Shown: positions 1-6,404, counted from the stretch's first letter. The stretch is 7,339 nt of DNA from Opitutales bacterium (GCA_017633865.1 JAGBOM010000311.1:1-7339), one strand, 5' to 3'. Program-made: numbers and translations. The notes: a model not told the origin generated them from the sequence alone.

Positions 1-550
1 AAACGTTTTTCGCGCCCGTGCACGCCATCTGCCGCTCCTGAAGCGGGGAAACTTTTGCGTTGGGGTACAGTATAAAAATATTGACGCCCTTTTTGCCGAG
101 AAGGCCGTTTATGGCGGCGCTGCCCGTGTCGCCGCTGGTGGCGCCCAAAACGTTTATGGACTTTCCCGACTTGCCGAGCAAATACTCGTACAAATTGCCC
201 AAAAGCTGCAGCGCGAAATCCTTAAAAGCAAGCGTCGGCCCGTGGTAAAGCTCGAGCAAATACAGGTTTTCATCGAGCCTTGAAAGCGGCGCGATTTGCG
301 GGTCGTCAAAATTTTTGTAGGAATTTTCCGCGATCTTAAGGAGGTCTGCCTCCGGGATTTCGGGCGCGAAAATTTTGAGGAACTCGAAGCAGAGTTTCGA
401 GTACGGCAAGCCCTCCCACGAATCAATCAGGCCTGAAATGTCCGGCAGCTTTTCGGGCACGAAAAGCCCGCCGTCGGAGGCTAGCCCCTCCATTACGGCC
501 TGCGAAAAATTCAAAGGCTCGGCCAGCCCTCTGGTGCTTACAAATTTCAT
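1..550 (-). CDS. thrC: threonine synthase, N-terminal part (runs off left edge)
   Basis: PLP-dependent lyase that converts O-phosphohomoserine to threonine and phosphate in the cytoplasm, the last step of threonine synthesis. The 183 residues visible start MKFVSTRG and include the typical N-terminal segment with SDGGLFVPE (residues 25-33). The PLP-lysine motif HGPTLAFKDFALQ (103-115) puts the Schiff-base lysine at K110, and the glycine/serine-rich segment GATSGDTGSAA (136-146) is the phosphate-binding region. The family usually has 430-470 residues, so a bit under half is present and the rest lies beyond base 1. The ATG at 548-550 is chosen because translation from it begins with the conserved family N-terminus. 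It has no recognisable Shine-Dalgarno, and the 30 bases before it are almost only A and T. It lies 162 bases after lysC, another enzyme of the aspartate pathway, but a terminator between them suggests separate transcription. Confidence 0.96.
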   Translation of the reverse strand, partial: MKFVSTRGLAEPLNFSQAVMEGLASDGGLFVPEKLPDISGLIDSWEGLPYSKLCFEFLKIFAPEIPEADLLKIAENSYKNFDDPQIAPLSRLDENLYLLELYHGPTLAFKDFALQLLGNLYEYLLGKSGKSINVLGATSGDTGSAAINGLLGKKGVNIFILYPNAKVSPLQERQMACTGAKNV

Positions 551-579
551 AAAATTAAAATTTTTTTATTTTTTTGCGC

Positions 580-602
580 CGCGGTTTTTCCGCGTTTTTT
601 TT
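580..602 (+). other. GC hairpin with T8 tract in the thrC leader (terminator-like on + strand)
   Basis: CGCGG (580-584), a loop of five T, and CCGCG (590-594) are followed by eight T residues (595-602). Read on the plus strand this is the layout of a short intrinsic terminator, but there is no plus-strand gene to serve. In the thrC mRNA (minus strand) the same bases form a 5-bp hairpin with an A5 loop ending 29 nt before the ATG. The hairpin is short, so function is uncertain. Confidence 0.35.
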
Positions 603-630
603 GAATAAAAAAATTGCGCCCAAAATCGGA

Positions 631-646
631 TTCGATTATCATCGAA
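631..646. promoter_or_regulatory. inverted repeat overlapping the thrC -10, possible operator
   Basis: TTCGAT and ATCGAA form a perfect 6-bp inverted repeat around a 4-base spacer. The repeat covers the proposed -10 hexamer of thrC, which is where a repressor would block RNA polymerase. No binding protein is recognisable from this half-site. It could be chance in a short sequence. Confidence 0.25.
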
Positions 647-664
647 ATCCTGTCCGGAACGCAA
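635..664 (-). promoter_or_regulatory. putative sigma70-type promoter of thrC
   Basis: Read on the minus strand, TTGCGT (659-664, 3 of 6 matches to the -35 consensus) and GATAAT (635-640, 5 of 6 matches to the -10 consensus) are separated by 18 bases. The site lies immediately after the lysC terminator and would give a thrC leader of about 80 nt. The -10 element sits inside a perfect inverted repeat (631-646), described separately. This is a consensus match by eye only, and the -35 is weak. Confidence 0.4.
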
Positions 665-665
665 C

Positions 666-703
666 AAAAAACCGCCGAAAACCCTATTTCAAGCCCCCGG
701 CGG
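666..703 (-). terminator. intrinsic terminator after lysC
   Basis: On the minus strand, nine bases after the lysC stop codon, CCGCCG (698-703) pairs with CGGCGG (672-677) and is followed directly by six T (666-671). The loop is about 20 nt, and four G-U pairs could extend the stem inwards. The position just past lysC and before the thrC promoter fits Rho-independent termination that separates the two genes. The large loop makes it a moderate rather than strong candidate. Confidence 0.6.
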
Positions 704-712
704 AAACGCAAG

Positions 713-1927
713 CTACTTGTCCAATCCGAAAGCGGTATGCAGCGCGCAGGCGGCTTCGTCGGCCCTGTCCAAATTGATGGCCACGCAAATTTTAATTTCG
801 CTGGTGGTGATAAGCTGGACGTTTATGCCGGCCTTGGCAAGCGCGGTAAAAAATGTCGCCGCCACGCCGCTATTGGAGCGCATTCCGATGCCGACAACGC
901 TGACTTTCGCGATGTCGCCCGTAAGGGAGACTGACGCGCCTAAATCGGAGCAGACGCCCTGGAGGATTTTCTCCGCCTTCGGGGCGTCGTCCTTGGCGAC
1001 GGTAAAGGTCAAATTCGCCATGCCCTGCCTGCCGATATTCTGCACAATCATATCGACGCCAACGCCGTTCTTGCCGAGCGCGTCGAAGATTTCGGCCACG
1101 GAGCCGGGCTTGTCGGGCAGACCCGTTATCGTTACCTTAGTCTGGTTTTTATCGACGGCCACGCCGCTTACGACGAGGCCTTCCAAAGATGATGGGACTT
1201 CCGCTTTCACTATTGTTCCGCTGTTGTTGTTAAAACTCGATCTTACTTCAAATACCACGTTGTACTTTCGCGCAAACTCGACGGAGCGCGCCTGCATTAC
1301 CTTTGAGCCGCTCGCGGCCATTTCGAGAAGCTCGTCATACTCCATTACATCTATTTTTCTCGCCTTCTTAACTATGCGCGGGTCGGCGGTGTAGATGCCG
1401 TCAACATCCGTAAAGATTTGGCACACGTCCGCCTTAAGAGCGCCCGCCAGAGCCATCGCGGAAAGGTCGCTGCCGCCGCGGCCGAGGGTTGTTACGTATC
1501 CGTCCGGGTCTATGCCCTGAAAGCCCGCCACGATTACCACGTTGCCGGCGTCGAGCTGCTTTTTGATGTCGCCGCCCGTGACCTCGACAATCCTCGCGCG
1601 GGTGTGGTTAAAGTCCGTGACGATTCCCGCCTGAGCGCCCGTGCGCGAAACCGCGGGAACGCCCAAAGAATGAAGCGCCATGGCCGTAAGCGCGATAGTC
1701 TCCTGCTCGCCCACCGCCAAAAGCATGTCCATCTCCTTTTCGTTGGGAATGGCGTTTAGGGCTTTTGCGCGCTCTATTAGCTGGTTTGTAACGCCGCTTC
1801 TGGCCGATACCACCACCACGACGCTGTTGCCGGCGTCCACCGTATTTTTTATTCGCTGGGCGACGACCTTGATTCTTTCAACGTCGCCAACGGAAGTTCC
1901 GCCGTACTTCTGAACTATTAAAGCCAT
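713..1927 (-). CDS. lysC: aspartate kinase (monofunctional, two ACT domains)
   Basis: Phosphorylates L-aspartate with ATP to give 4-aspartyl phosphate, the committed step of the lysine, threonine, methionine and diaminopimelate pathway in the cytoplasm. The 404 residues match the full length of the monofunctional family. The amino-acid kinase domain covers about 1-240, with the N-terminal motif KYGGTSVG (7-14), GEQETIAL (73-80), the glycine-rich TTLGRGGSD (146-154) and TDVDGIYTADPR (173-184). Two ACT regulatory domains follow: the first from about 262 (VTITGLPDKPGS), the second from about 341, with SNSGVAATFF (351-360) and TTSEIKI (374-380). These are the segments that bind lysine or threonine for feedback inhibition in this family. 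The ATG at 1925-1927 begins the conserved MALIVQKYGG terminus. A GGAG lies 12 nt upstream, rather far for a Shine-Dalgarno. No homoserine dehydrogenase domain is fused. Confidence 0.98.
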   Translation of the reverse strand: MALIVQKYGGTSVGDVERIKVVAQRIKNTVDAGNSVVVVVSARSGVTNQLIERAKALNAIPNEKEMDMLLAVGEQETIALTAMALHSLGVPAVSRTGAQAGIVTDFNHTRARIVEVTGGDIKKQLDAGNVVIVAGFQGIDPDGYVTTLGRGGSDLSAMALAGALKADVCQIFTDVDGIYTADPRIVKKARKIDVMEYDELLEMAASGSKVMQARSVEFARKYNVVFEVRSSFNNNSGTIVKAEVPSSLEGLVVSGVAVDKNQTKVTITGLPDKPGSVAEIFDALGKNGVGVDMIVQNIGRQGMANLTFTVAKDDAPKAEKILQGVCSDLGASVSLTGDIAKVSVVGIGMRSNSGVAATFFTALAKAGINVQLITTSEIKICVAINLDRADEAACALHTAFGLDK

Positions 1928-1939
1928 TTTTTATCTATT

Positions 1940-1994
1940 CTCCGGTATAAAAAATTTTGAGGCAGAATCATGACACCCTTTAAACGTTAGTCAA
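1940..1994 (-). promoter_or_regulatory. putative lysC promoter and distant GGAG ribosome site
   Basis: On the minus strand TTGACT (1989-1994, 5 of 6 to consensus) and CATGAT (1967-1972, 4 of 6) are spaced by 16 bases. Transcription would begin near 1960 and give a leader of about 33 nt. That leader contains GGAG at 1940-1943, 12 nt before the ATG, the only Shine-Dalgarno-like element for lysC. I see no long lysine-riboswitch-like structure: the space between the promoter and the gene is too short for one. Confidence 0.5.
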
Positions 1995-2031
1995 TAATTT
2001 ATTTCCCGCCGGAATTGCCGTTTATTTTGCT

Positions 2032-2274
2032 CTAAAACACAATTATTGCGCCCCCACCGCAAAATTCCGACATCGCCCTTAACGCAAGAGCGGAGCCCTT
2101 GACCCTCGGAAGCTCCGCTTCCTCTCTGTGGTTATGCGGCGCGATAGTCATCGCGCCTATCCTGCCCCCGCATTGCTTGCGCAATAGCTTGTTCGAGATT
2201 ATCCGAAAAGAATAGCAAAGGCGGAGCCCCGCACCTCCTGCCAAAAGCGCGTTGGCATGCAGGATATAAAACAT
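2032..2274 (-). other. GC-rich hairpin-dense intergenic element with an 80-codon open frame (doubtful CDS)
   Basis: This fills most of the gene-free stretch 1928-2296. An uninterrupted frame of 80 codons runs on the minus strand (ATG at 2272-2274, stop TAG at 2032-2034), but the product has no fold or motif I recognise and there is no proper Shine-Dalgarno. The DNA is instead rich in short inverted repeats. These are GGAAGC/GCTTCC with a 3-base loop (2108-2122), GGCGCGAT/ATCGCGCC with a 4-base loop (2138-2157), ATTGC/GCAAT with a 4-base loop (2172-2185), and GCGGAGC/GCTCCGC with a 15-base loop (2090-2118). A 16-base motif occurs twice as a direct repeat (2084-2099 and 2215-2230, 13 of 16 identical). 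GCGCCC and its complement lie near the two ends (2048-2053, 2292-2297). This fits a dispersed intergenic repeat or a structured RNA better than a protein gene, although a small protein cannot be excluded. Confidence 0.4.
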
Positions 2275-2296
2275 CTCTAATAACGTTTTATGGGCG

Positions 2297-3103
2297 CTAA
2301 AAGATTTTTAAATGTTTGAATATTCTTGAAAGAAGATTTCTCTTTTTAAGTTTTATCGCCTTTCGGTAATCGTTTACAATTGCGGGAGCATTCCTTTTAT
2401 AATTTTTCAATTCTTTACCGTCTTTAAACGCGACGACAACAAGATTGGGCGTAAGGATTATATCTTTTAACCCGAATTCAATAATATATATTTTAGCCCA
2501 CGGGATTTTTAAATTTATGACATCGTCGCATTCCTTGTGCTGCGGGCGAATATCAATATGGTGGAACCCCGCGTTGTTAAGCAAAAACGAAATAGCTTCC
2601 CTGCTATATGAAACAGTGTGCGTGAAATCGATATACCTATAAAACATTCCGGAAGGAGCCAAAGCATTCGGGACGGAAAGGGCAATCATACCGCCGTCGT
2701 TTAAATGGTCGCATACGAGTCTTAAAAATTCCAGCTGTCTTTCTTTGTCGATATGCTCTAAAACGTCGAAAAAATAAATAACGTCGAAAGTGTCCGAAGT
2801 ATTTTTCAGCCACTCGATGCCGTCATACAAATAAACGTTAAGCCCCTCTTTTTGCGCTATTGCTATTTGCGTTTTATCTATGTCGACTCCTGTTAAATTT
2901 CGGAAGCCTTTTTCTTGCAGCATCAGCAGAAATCTTCCCATCCCGCAGCCTATTTCCAAAACTTTGGAATCCTTGTTTTTTGGAAATATCGCGTGGTCCG
3001 AAAATAATTTTTGGGCGAAGCGTATATCGGAGTTGCGCGATATTTTCGAGCCGGAATGCCAGTTGCTGTAATGGTATGAATAGTCGAATATAGAATTGTC
3101 CAT
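2297..3103 (-). CDS. class I SAM-dependent methyltransferase (Methyltransf_23/UbiG-like)
   Basis: A 268-residue cytoplasmic methyltransferase of the Rossmann-like class I fold. Motif I, LEIGCGMGRF (49-58), is the glycine-rich SAM-binding loop. The acidic VDID (73-76) at the end of strand 2 would bind the ribose hydroxyls, and FDVIYFFDVLEHI (106-118) is the motif II/loop region typical of the UbiG-like group. A GGMIALSVPN stretch follows as the usual later strand. The substrate cannot be read from sequence. In this operon a sugar hydroxyl, or a terminal residue of a surface glycan, is the natural guess. The last 60 or so residues are basic and lie outside the core fold. It is the last gene of the operon, and its ATG directly follows the TAA of the HAD gene (TAAATG, zero spacing). 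Unlike its neighbours it has a strong Shine-Dalgarno. Confidence 0.88.
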   Translation of the reverse strand: MDNSIFDYSYHYSNWHSGSKISRNSDIRFAQKLFSDHAIFPKNKDSKVLEIGCGMGRFLLMLQEKGFRNLTGVDIDKTQIAIAQKEGLNVYLYDGIEWLKNTSDTFDVIYFFDVLEHIDKERQLEFLRLVCDHLNDGGMIALSVPNALAPSGMFYRYIDFTHTVSYSREAISFLLNNAGFHHIDIRPQHKECDDVINLKIPWAKIYIIEFGLKDIILTPNLVVVAFKDGKELKNYKRNAPAIVNDYRKAIKLKKRNLLSRIFKHLKIF

Positions 3104-5014
3104 TTATTTGAACCCTCCTATTGAGATCATGAAATCATATTTTTTAATAATAGAAATTTTTACCTTTACAAAAAATAACTGCAGTTTTGGGAGGATCTCG
3201 ACCTTCGTGTATTTGGATTTAATTTTTACGCTAACAGGTTTTATAATATTGCAGAAGAGTATATCTCTAAAACTCAGCAAATCGCTATGGATATTTTTTA
3301 AAATCCTGTACGTCCGCAAAGGATGCATAAAATAATCCGATGCGCTTATAGCCGGGAAAATAGGATAATATTTCTTATGATCGAAACCGCCGGAAAAGCA
3401 AATGCTTTTAAGATTTTTTATGTCGCTTGGAGTTCTATATTTCAAAAACATATTTATATAACTTATAAGCATATCCGAAGATATATCTACGAAATATTCG
3501 CCTGACAACCGTACAAAATCGCGAACGAAATCCAAAATCCCGTTTGCAATTTCCGGATATAATGAGGCGCGATAAAGCTCTTCTTTTGGCGGATTTTTCG
3601 CGTAAACCGGCTTTAAAGAATCGTCTATATATTTTATGCTAACTTCGGGAGACGATAATAGAAACTCCATAAAATCCCAGCTTAATGTAAAAACATTTGA
3701 ATTCCATTCGAAAAAATTTTTATTATTTTTGAAACAAGAAAATTTAAAATCGTATCTGCATGGGCATATGTTCGACCAATATAAACCATAAATAGACCTA
3801 TTTATGGCTTTAGATATAAGATATTGCGACGAAAACTCTCCGGTTATTGTATCAACTATTCCGATGTTGTCGCCGTTGGATGTAAAATTTTGAATATATG
3901 TTGTAAAATTTTTATTATACCTTTTTGACAAAAACAACTCTTTGTAATTTTCCAATATTTTCATCGGATTAGACGCATATCCGGAACTTTCTATAACGTT
4001 CCTAATATCGTCATTACAATCCGCATAGAAATCGATTATTCTCTTTGCGTCGTGGTTGGTTTGAACCTTTAGATCGTAAATATATCGTAATATGCGCGGA
4101 GCGTAAACATATGCATTTTTCACGACCGAACCGTACATATTATACGCTTTTTGCAAAATAAAACCATCTCTGGCGACAAATAAGAGTTTCGTAAGCCTAT
4201 GTTTTTCAACCTCCTTCTTTATAAAATTCGTATAGGCATATGCGATGATTCCGCCGAGCTTATATCCTATTTCATACCAATAATCATTTTTAGGGCTTTT
4301 TAATAAAAGATATTCTCCGATTTGCGATATAAATAGCGATGCGGCGAGGGAATCGGAGTGTTTATCTTGAAATTTTTTTAAATATTTGAATTTATGAAAA
4401 TATTGGCATGAAATTTTGGGATAAAGGCGGCATTGTACCCCAAGTTTTTGCGGAGCCTTATAATCCGACTTTTCGTTATCTCCGATATGAAAAATTTTAT
4501 GCGGCTTAATATCGTATTTGTCCAGAATATGCTTAAACAAGGTTCCGCTGCCCTTTGTTTTGTTTAATTCCCCGCTGATAAAAATGTCGTCAAATCCGGA
4601 AAAGCCGTTCGCCGTCAACATCTCAATTAGGAAATATTTCGGCAGATACATATCGGATGTTATTATTATTTTCTTATCCAGCTTTTTGGCATATTCAAAT
4701 AACGGTTTTATTTGCGTATTTGCGTGTAAAGCCCTCTTCTCAAATTCCAATTCCGTTTTCTTTACAATTTTAAACTTATCGTCGATTTCCGTGTAAATAT
4801 CGTCGAATGTTATGTCTTCTCTATCGGAATTTTTAATACGGCAACGTTTTTCAGCGTCAATTCTTTCCGCGCAAAATCCATATAAATTTTTTGCTTTTTC
4901 AATATGTAAGAATAAATCCGTCGGCTTTATATAATAGCGCAAGAGAAGAGTGTCGAAGATGTCGAATGAAACGACATCGACTTTTTCAATTATTTTCTTT
5001 ATTTTAGAGTCCAT
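3104..5014 (-). CDS. HAD-superfamily protein, COG5610-like, with large C-terminal region
   Basis: A 636-residue protein. Residues about 10-200 form a HAD (haloacid dehalogenase-like) domain: motif I SFDIFDTLL (16-24) with nucleophile D18, motif II IITSDMY (117-123) with T119/S120, motif III KTKGSG with K154, and motif IV HIGDNEKSD (176-184) with D179 and D184. The position two after the nucleophile, usually the general-acid Asp in phosphatases, is F20. Residues about 210-636 lie outside the HAD domain and carry recurrent-looking segments LLFVARDGFILQK (277-289) and GIVDTITGEFSSQ (385-397). This architecture resembles predicted hydrolases (COG5610) often found in surface-polysaccharide clusters. 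Their reaction is not established to my knowledge, so I give none. No signal peptide or membrane segment is evident. The gene starts 7 nt after the RipA-like gene and has no clear Shine-Dalgarno. It is the most AT-rich gene here (about 35-37% GC in sampled lines, 17% in one near the 3' end). Confidence 0.85.
   Translation of the reverse strand: MDSKIKKIIEKVDVVSFDIFDTLLLRYYIKPTDLFLHIEKAKNLYGFCAERIDAEKRCRIKNSDREDITFDDIYTEIDDKFKIVKKTELEFEKRALHANTQIKPLFEYAKKLDKKIIITSDMYLPKYFLIEMLTANGFSGFDDIFISGELNKTKGSGTLFKHILDKYDIKPHKIFHIGDNEKSDYKAPQKLGVQCRLYPKISCQYFHKFKYLKKFQDKHSDSLAASLFISQIGEYLLLKSPKNDYWYEIGYKLGGIIAYAYTNFIKKEVEKHRLTKLLFVARDGFILQKAYNMYGSVVKNAYVYAPRILRYIYDLKVQTNHDAKRIIDFYADCNDDIRNVIESSGYASNPMKILENYKELFLSKRYNKNFTTYIQNFTSNGDNIGIVDTITGEFSSQYLISKAINRSIYGLYWSNICPCRYDFKFSCFKNNKNFFEWNSNVFTLSWDFMEFLLSSPEVSIKYIDDSLKPVYAKNPPKEELYRASLYPEIANGILDFVRDFVRLSGEYFVDISSDMLISYINMFLKYRTPSDIKNLKSICFSGGFDHKKYYPIFPAISASDYFMHPLRTYRILKNIHSDLLSFRDILFCNIIKPVSVKIKSKYTKVEILPKLQLFFVKVKISIIKKYDFMISIGGFK
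3114..3119 (-). promoter_or_regulatory. strong Shine-Dalgarno of the methyltransferase gene
   Basis: AGGAGG on the minus strand lies 10 nt before the methyltransferase ATG, inside the last codons of the HAD gene. It supports the 3103 start. It is the only full-strength ribosome site in the window. Confidence 0.75.
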
Positions 5015-5021
5015 TTAAAAA

Positions 5022-5651
5022 CTATTTTGTTCTTCTATATTCAATGTCGGCCCCCTTTATTTTACCCCGCTCCGAAAAATTTTTTTGAGATGCAAAAAGA
5101 AGGTCGCTAATAAGCGACAGAAAAATATAAAATATTAATATGGCAATAAAAGATGCGATTACTTCGCACAGCGATACCATATTAAAAAAAAGTTCTTTTA
5201 TTAATAAAAACACCCACGCCATCCATATCAAAAGCACAATAAACCCGTTGAGCCTTGAAATTGAATAGGAATGGCCGTTTAACGGATTAAAAAAACACTC
5301 CCCAGACTTGTTCAGAGTTACACTGTAAATTTCGCTATTAAATTCTTGCTCCAAAAAGATAATATGGTTTTCCCAGTTTTCCTGCCAAAATTTTGAGCCT
5401 TTATTTGTCAAAAACCATACCCATGATATTGCCGTTCCCAAAATCGCTATGATTGTTTTCAAAGAACAATCATCTCTTATATTATAAAATCCCACAAATA
5501 ATGCCCCGATAAAAGTGGAAAAATAAATTGTTCGCTTCCAATATAGTCCGATTTCAAAATCCCTTAATTGCCATGCTTTTTTTAATGCGCGTTTTAACTC
5601 TTTCTTGCCGGCATTTTTTGGAAATATCACATCTTTATAATTTTTTTCCAT
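5022..5651 (-). CDS. RipA-family inner-membrane protein
   Basis: A 209-residue membrane protein. The N-terminal WQLRDFEIGLYWKR (27-40), followed after the first hydrophobic stretch by NKGSKFWQENWENH (83-96) and later SYSISRLN, is the pattern I associate with the RipA family of octameric membrane proteins. The family is named after Francisella RipA, an inner-membrane protein needed for growth inside host cells. Hydrophobic segments lie at about 41-58, 66-82, 137-154 and 158-182, giving four likely transmembrane helices with a soluble loop of about 55 residues between the second and third. No catalytic motif is visible. The ATG overlaps the end of the GT8 gene by 25 nt, implying translational coupling, and the stop is 7 nt before the HAD gene. 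Only a weak AAAGAA precedes the start. Its presence in a glycan operon suggests a role in envelope assembly, but that is inference. Confidence 0.8.
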   Translation of the reverse strand: MEKNYKDVIFPKNAGKKELKRALKKAWQLRDFEIGLYWKRTIYFSTFIGALFVGFYNIRDDCSLKTIIAILGTAISWVWFLTNKGSKFWQENWENHIIFLEQEFNSEIYSVTLNKSGECFFNPLNGHSYSISRLNGFIVLLIWMAWVFLLIKELFFNMVSLCEVIASFIAILIFYIFLSLISDLLFASQKNFSERGKIKGADIEYRRTK

Positions 5652-6403
5652 AAAATTCTTTCGTATTTAAAATAAAGGCGTTTCAGGCGATTTAAGGAAA
5701 ATCTTTTCCAGGGCTTGTTGGGGCCGACGTAGTGTATTATTTTTGCGGACGCAGTTTTTTCGGGAAACGCTTTTTGGTGGGTTCGCTTGAAATTGTATAT
5801 GCAGTCAAGCTCCTTTATTCTTCCGTTGAAGGCTATGTTTATTGCGTCCTGGTCCTGATACTTAAAATCGTTTTTCCCGGTCAGATTAAACAGCTTTTCA
5901 ACAATGCCGGATTTTCTTATTTCGGCCAAGTTGAACAATATAACGACTGCGTTTATGTACAATCCGTCAAGATTAAGCTCCTTTTTATATCCGCTTCCAT
6001 CAATAAAAATATCGCGCACTCCCGCGCAATAAACCCCGAAAAGATCTATGTCGAAAAGCCCGGAAATGTCGCCGTTTACGATTGTGTCGCCGTCAAGGTA
6101 TAGAATTTTATCGACATTCGGCAAAAGCTCGGCAATCAGATAGCGATAGTATGTCTCCTTTGTTATGTAGTCTATCGACAAGGCGAATTTCTCAAAGCGA
6201 GTTTCGTCGATTTTGTGAAATACAATTTTTGCGTTTTTGTATCGGTTTTCAAAAGCGGACAATCTCGCTATTGTCTCTTCGCTTAAATCCGAATGCAAGA
6301 TGTGAACGGCAATTTCGCGCGAAGAATTGTTTTCCAAAAGCGAAGTTATCGAAACCGCGATATGCGGCGCAAAATTTTCGTTTGTAGAATAGCAAAAGTC
6401 CAT
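5627..6403 (-). CDS. glycosyltransferase family 8 (LgtC-like)
   Basis: A 258-residue retaining glycosyltransferase with the GT-A fold, likely acting on the cytoplasmic face of the inner membrane to add a hexose (galactose or glucose from a UDP donor in known members). The N-terminal DFCYSTNENFAPHIAVSITSL (2-22) is the family's donor-binding strand. YLDGDTIV (102-109) carries the DXD metal site (D104, D106), and YQDQDAIN (182-189) and IIHYVGPNKPW (222-232) follow, with H224 at the place of the third metal ligand of LgtC. The usual NAG/NSG segment reads YINAVVILFNL (149-159), with V153 where glycine is common. It is somewhat shorter than LgtC (311) and ends in a basic stretch (LNRLKRLYFKYERILWKKIIK) of the type that anchors such enzymes to the membrane. 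The ATG comes one base after the GT25 stop. The 3' end overlaps the next gene by 25 nt. Confidence 0.93.
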   Translation of the reverse strand: MDFCYSTNENFAPHIAVSITSLLENNSSREIAVHILHSDLSEETIARLSAFENRYKNAKIVFHKIDETRFEKFALSIDYITKETYYRYLIAELLPNVDKILYLDGDTIVNGDISGLFDIDLFGVYCAGVRDIFIDGSGYKKELNLDGLYINAVVILFNLAEIRKSGIVEKLFNLTGKNDFKYQDQDAINIAFNGRIKELDCIYNFKRTHQKAFPEKTASAKIIHYVGPNKPWKRFSLNRLKRLYFKYERILWKKIIKM

Positions 6404-6404
6404 T

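Noticed and set aside
154..426. Minus-strand open frame of 90 codons
   Set aside because: It overlaps thrC in another frame of the same strand. The thrC frame carries the PLP-lysine motif, while this one is a low-information Arg/Ser-rich string.
717..1394. Plus-strand open frame of 225 codons
   Set aside because: It lies entirely antisense to lysC, whose product is unmistakable. The translation shows no family motif and is rich in Ser, Ala and Thr as expected of a shadow frame in GC-rich coding DNA.
1928..1966. Lysine riboswitch before lysC
   Set aside because: The leader is only about 33 nt from the proposed start, and the bases upstream lack the long multi-helix layout of that riboswitch.
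2090..2122. SRP RNA, RNase P RNA or tmRNA in the GC-rich intergenic element
   Set aside because: I looked for the conserved cores of these RNAs on the minus strand (for example the SRP GGAAGCAGCCAAGG-like loop) and none is present.
5732..6103. Plus-strand open frame of 123 codons
   Set aside because: Antisense to the GT8 gene, with no ribosome site and no recognisable domain.
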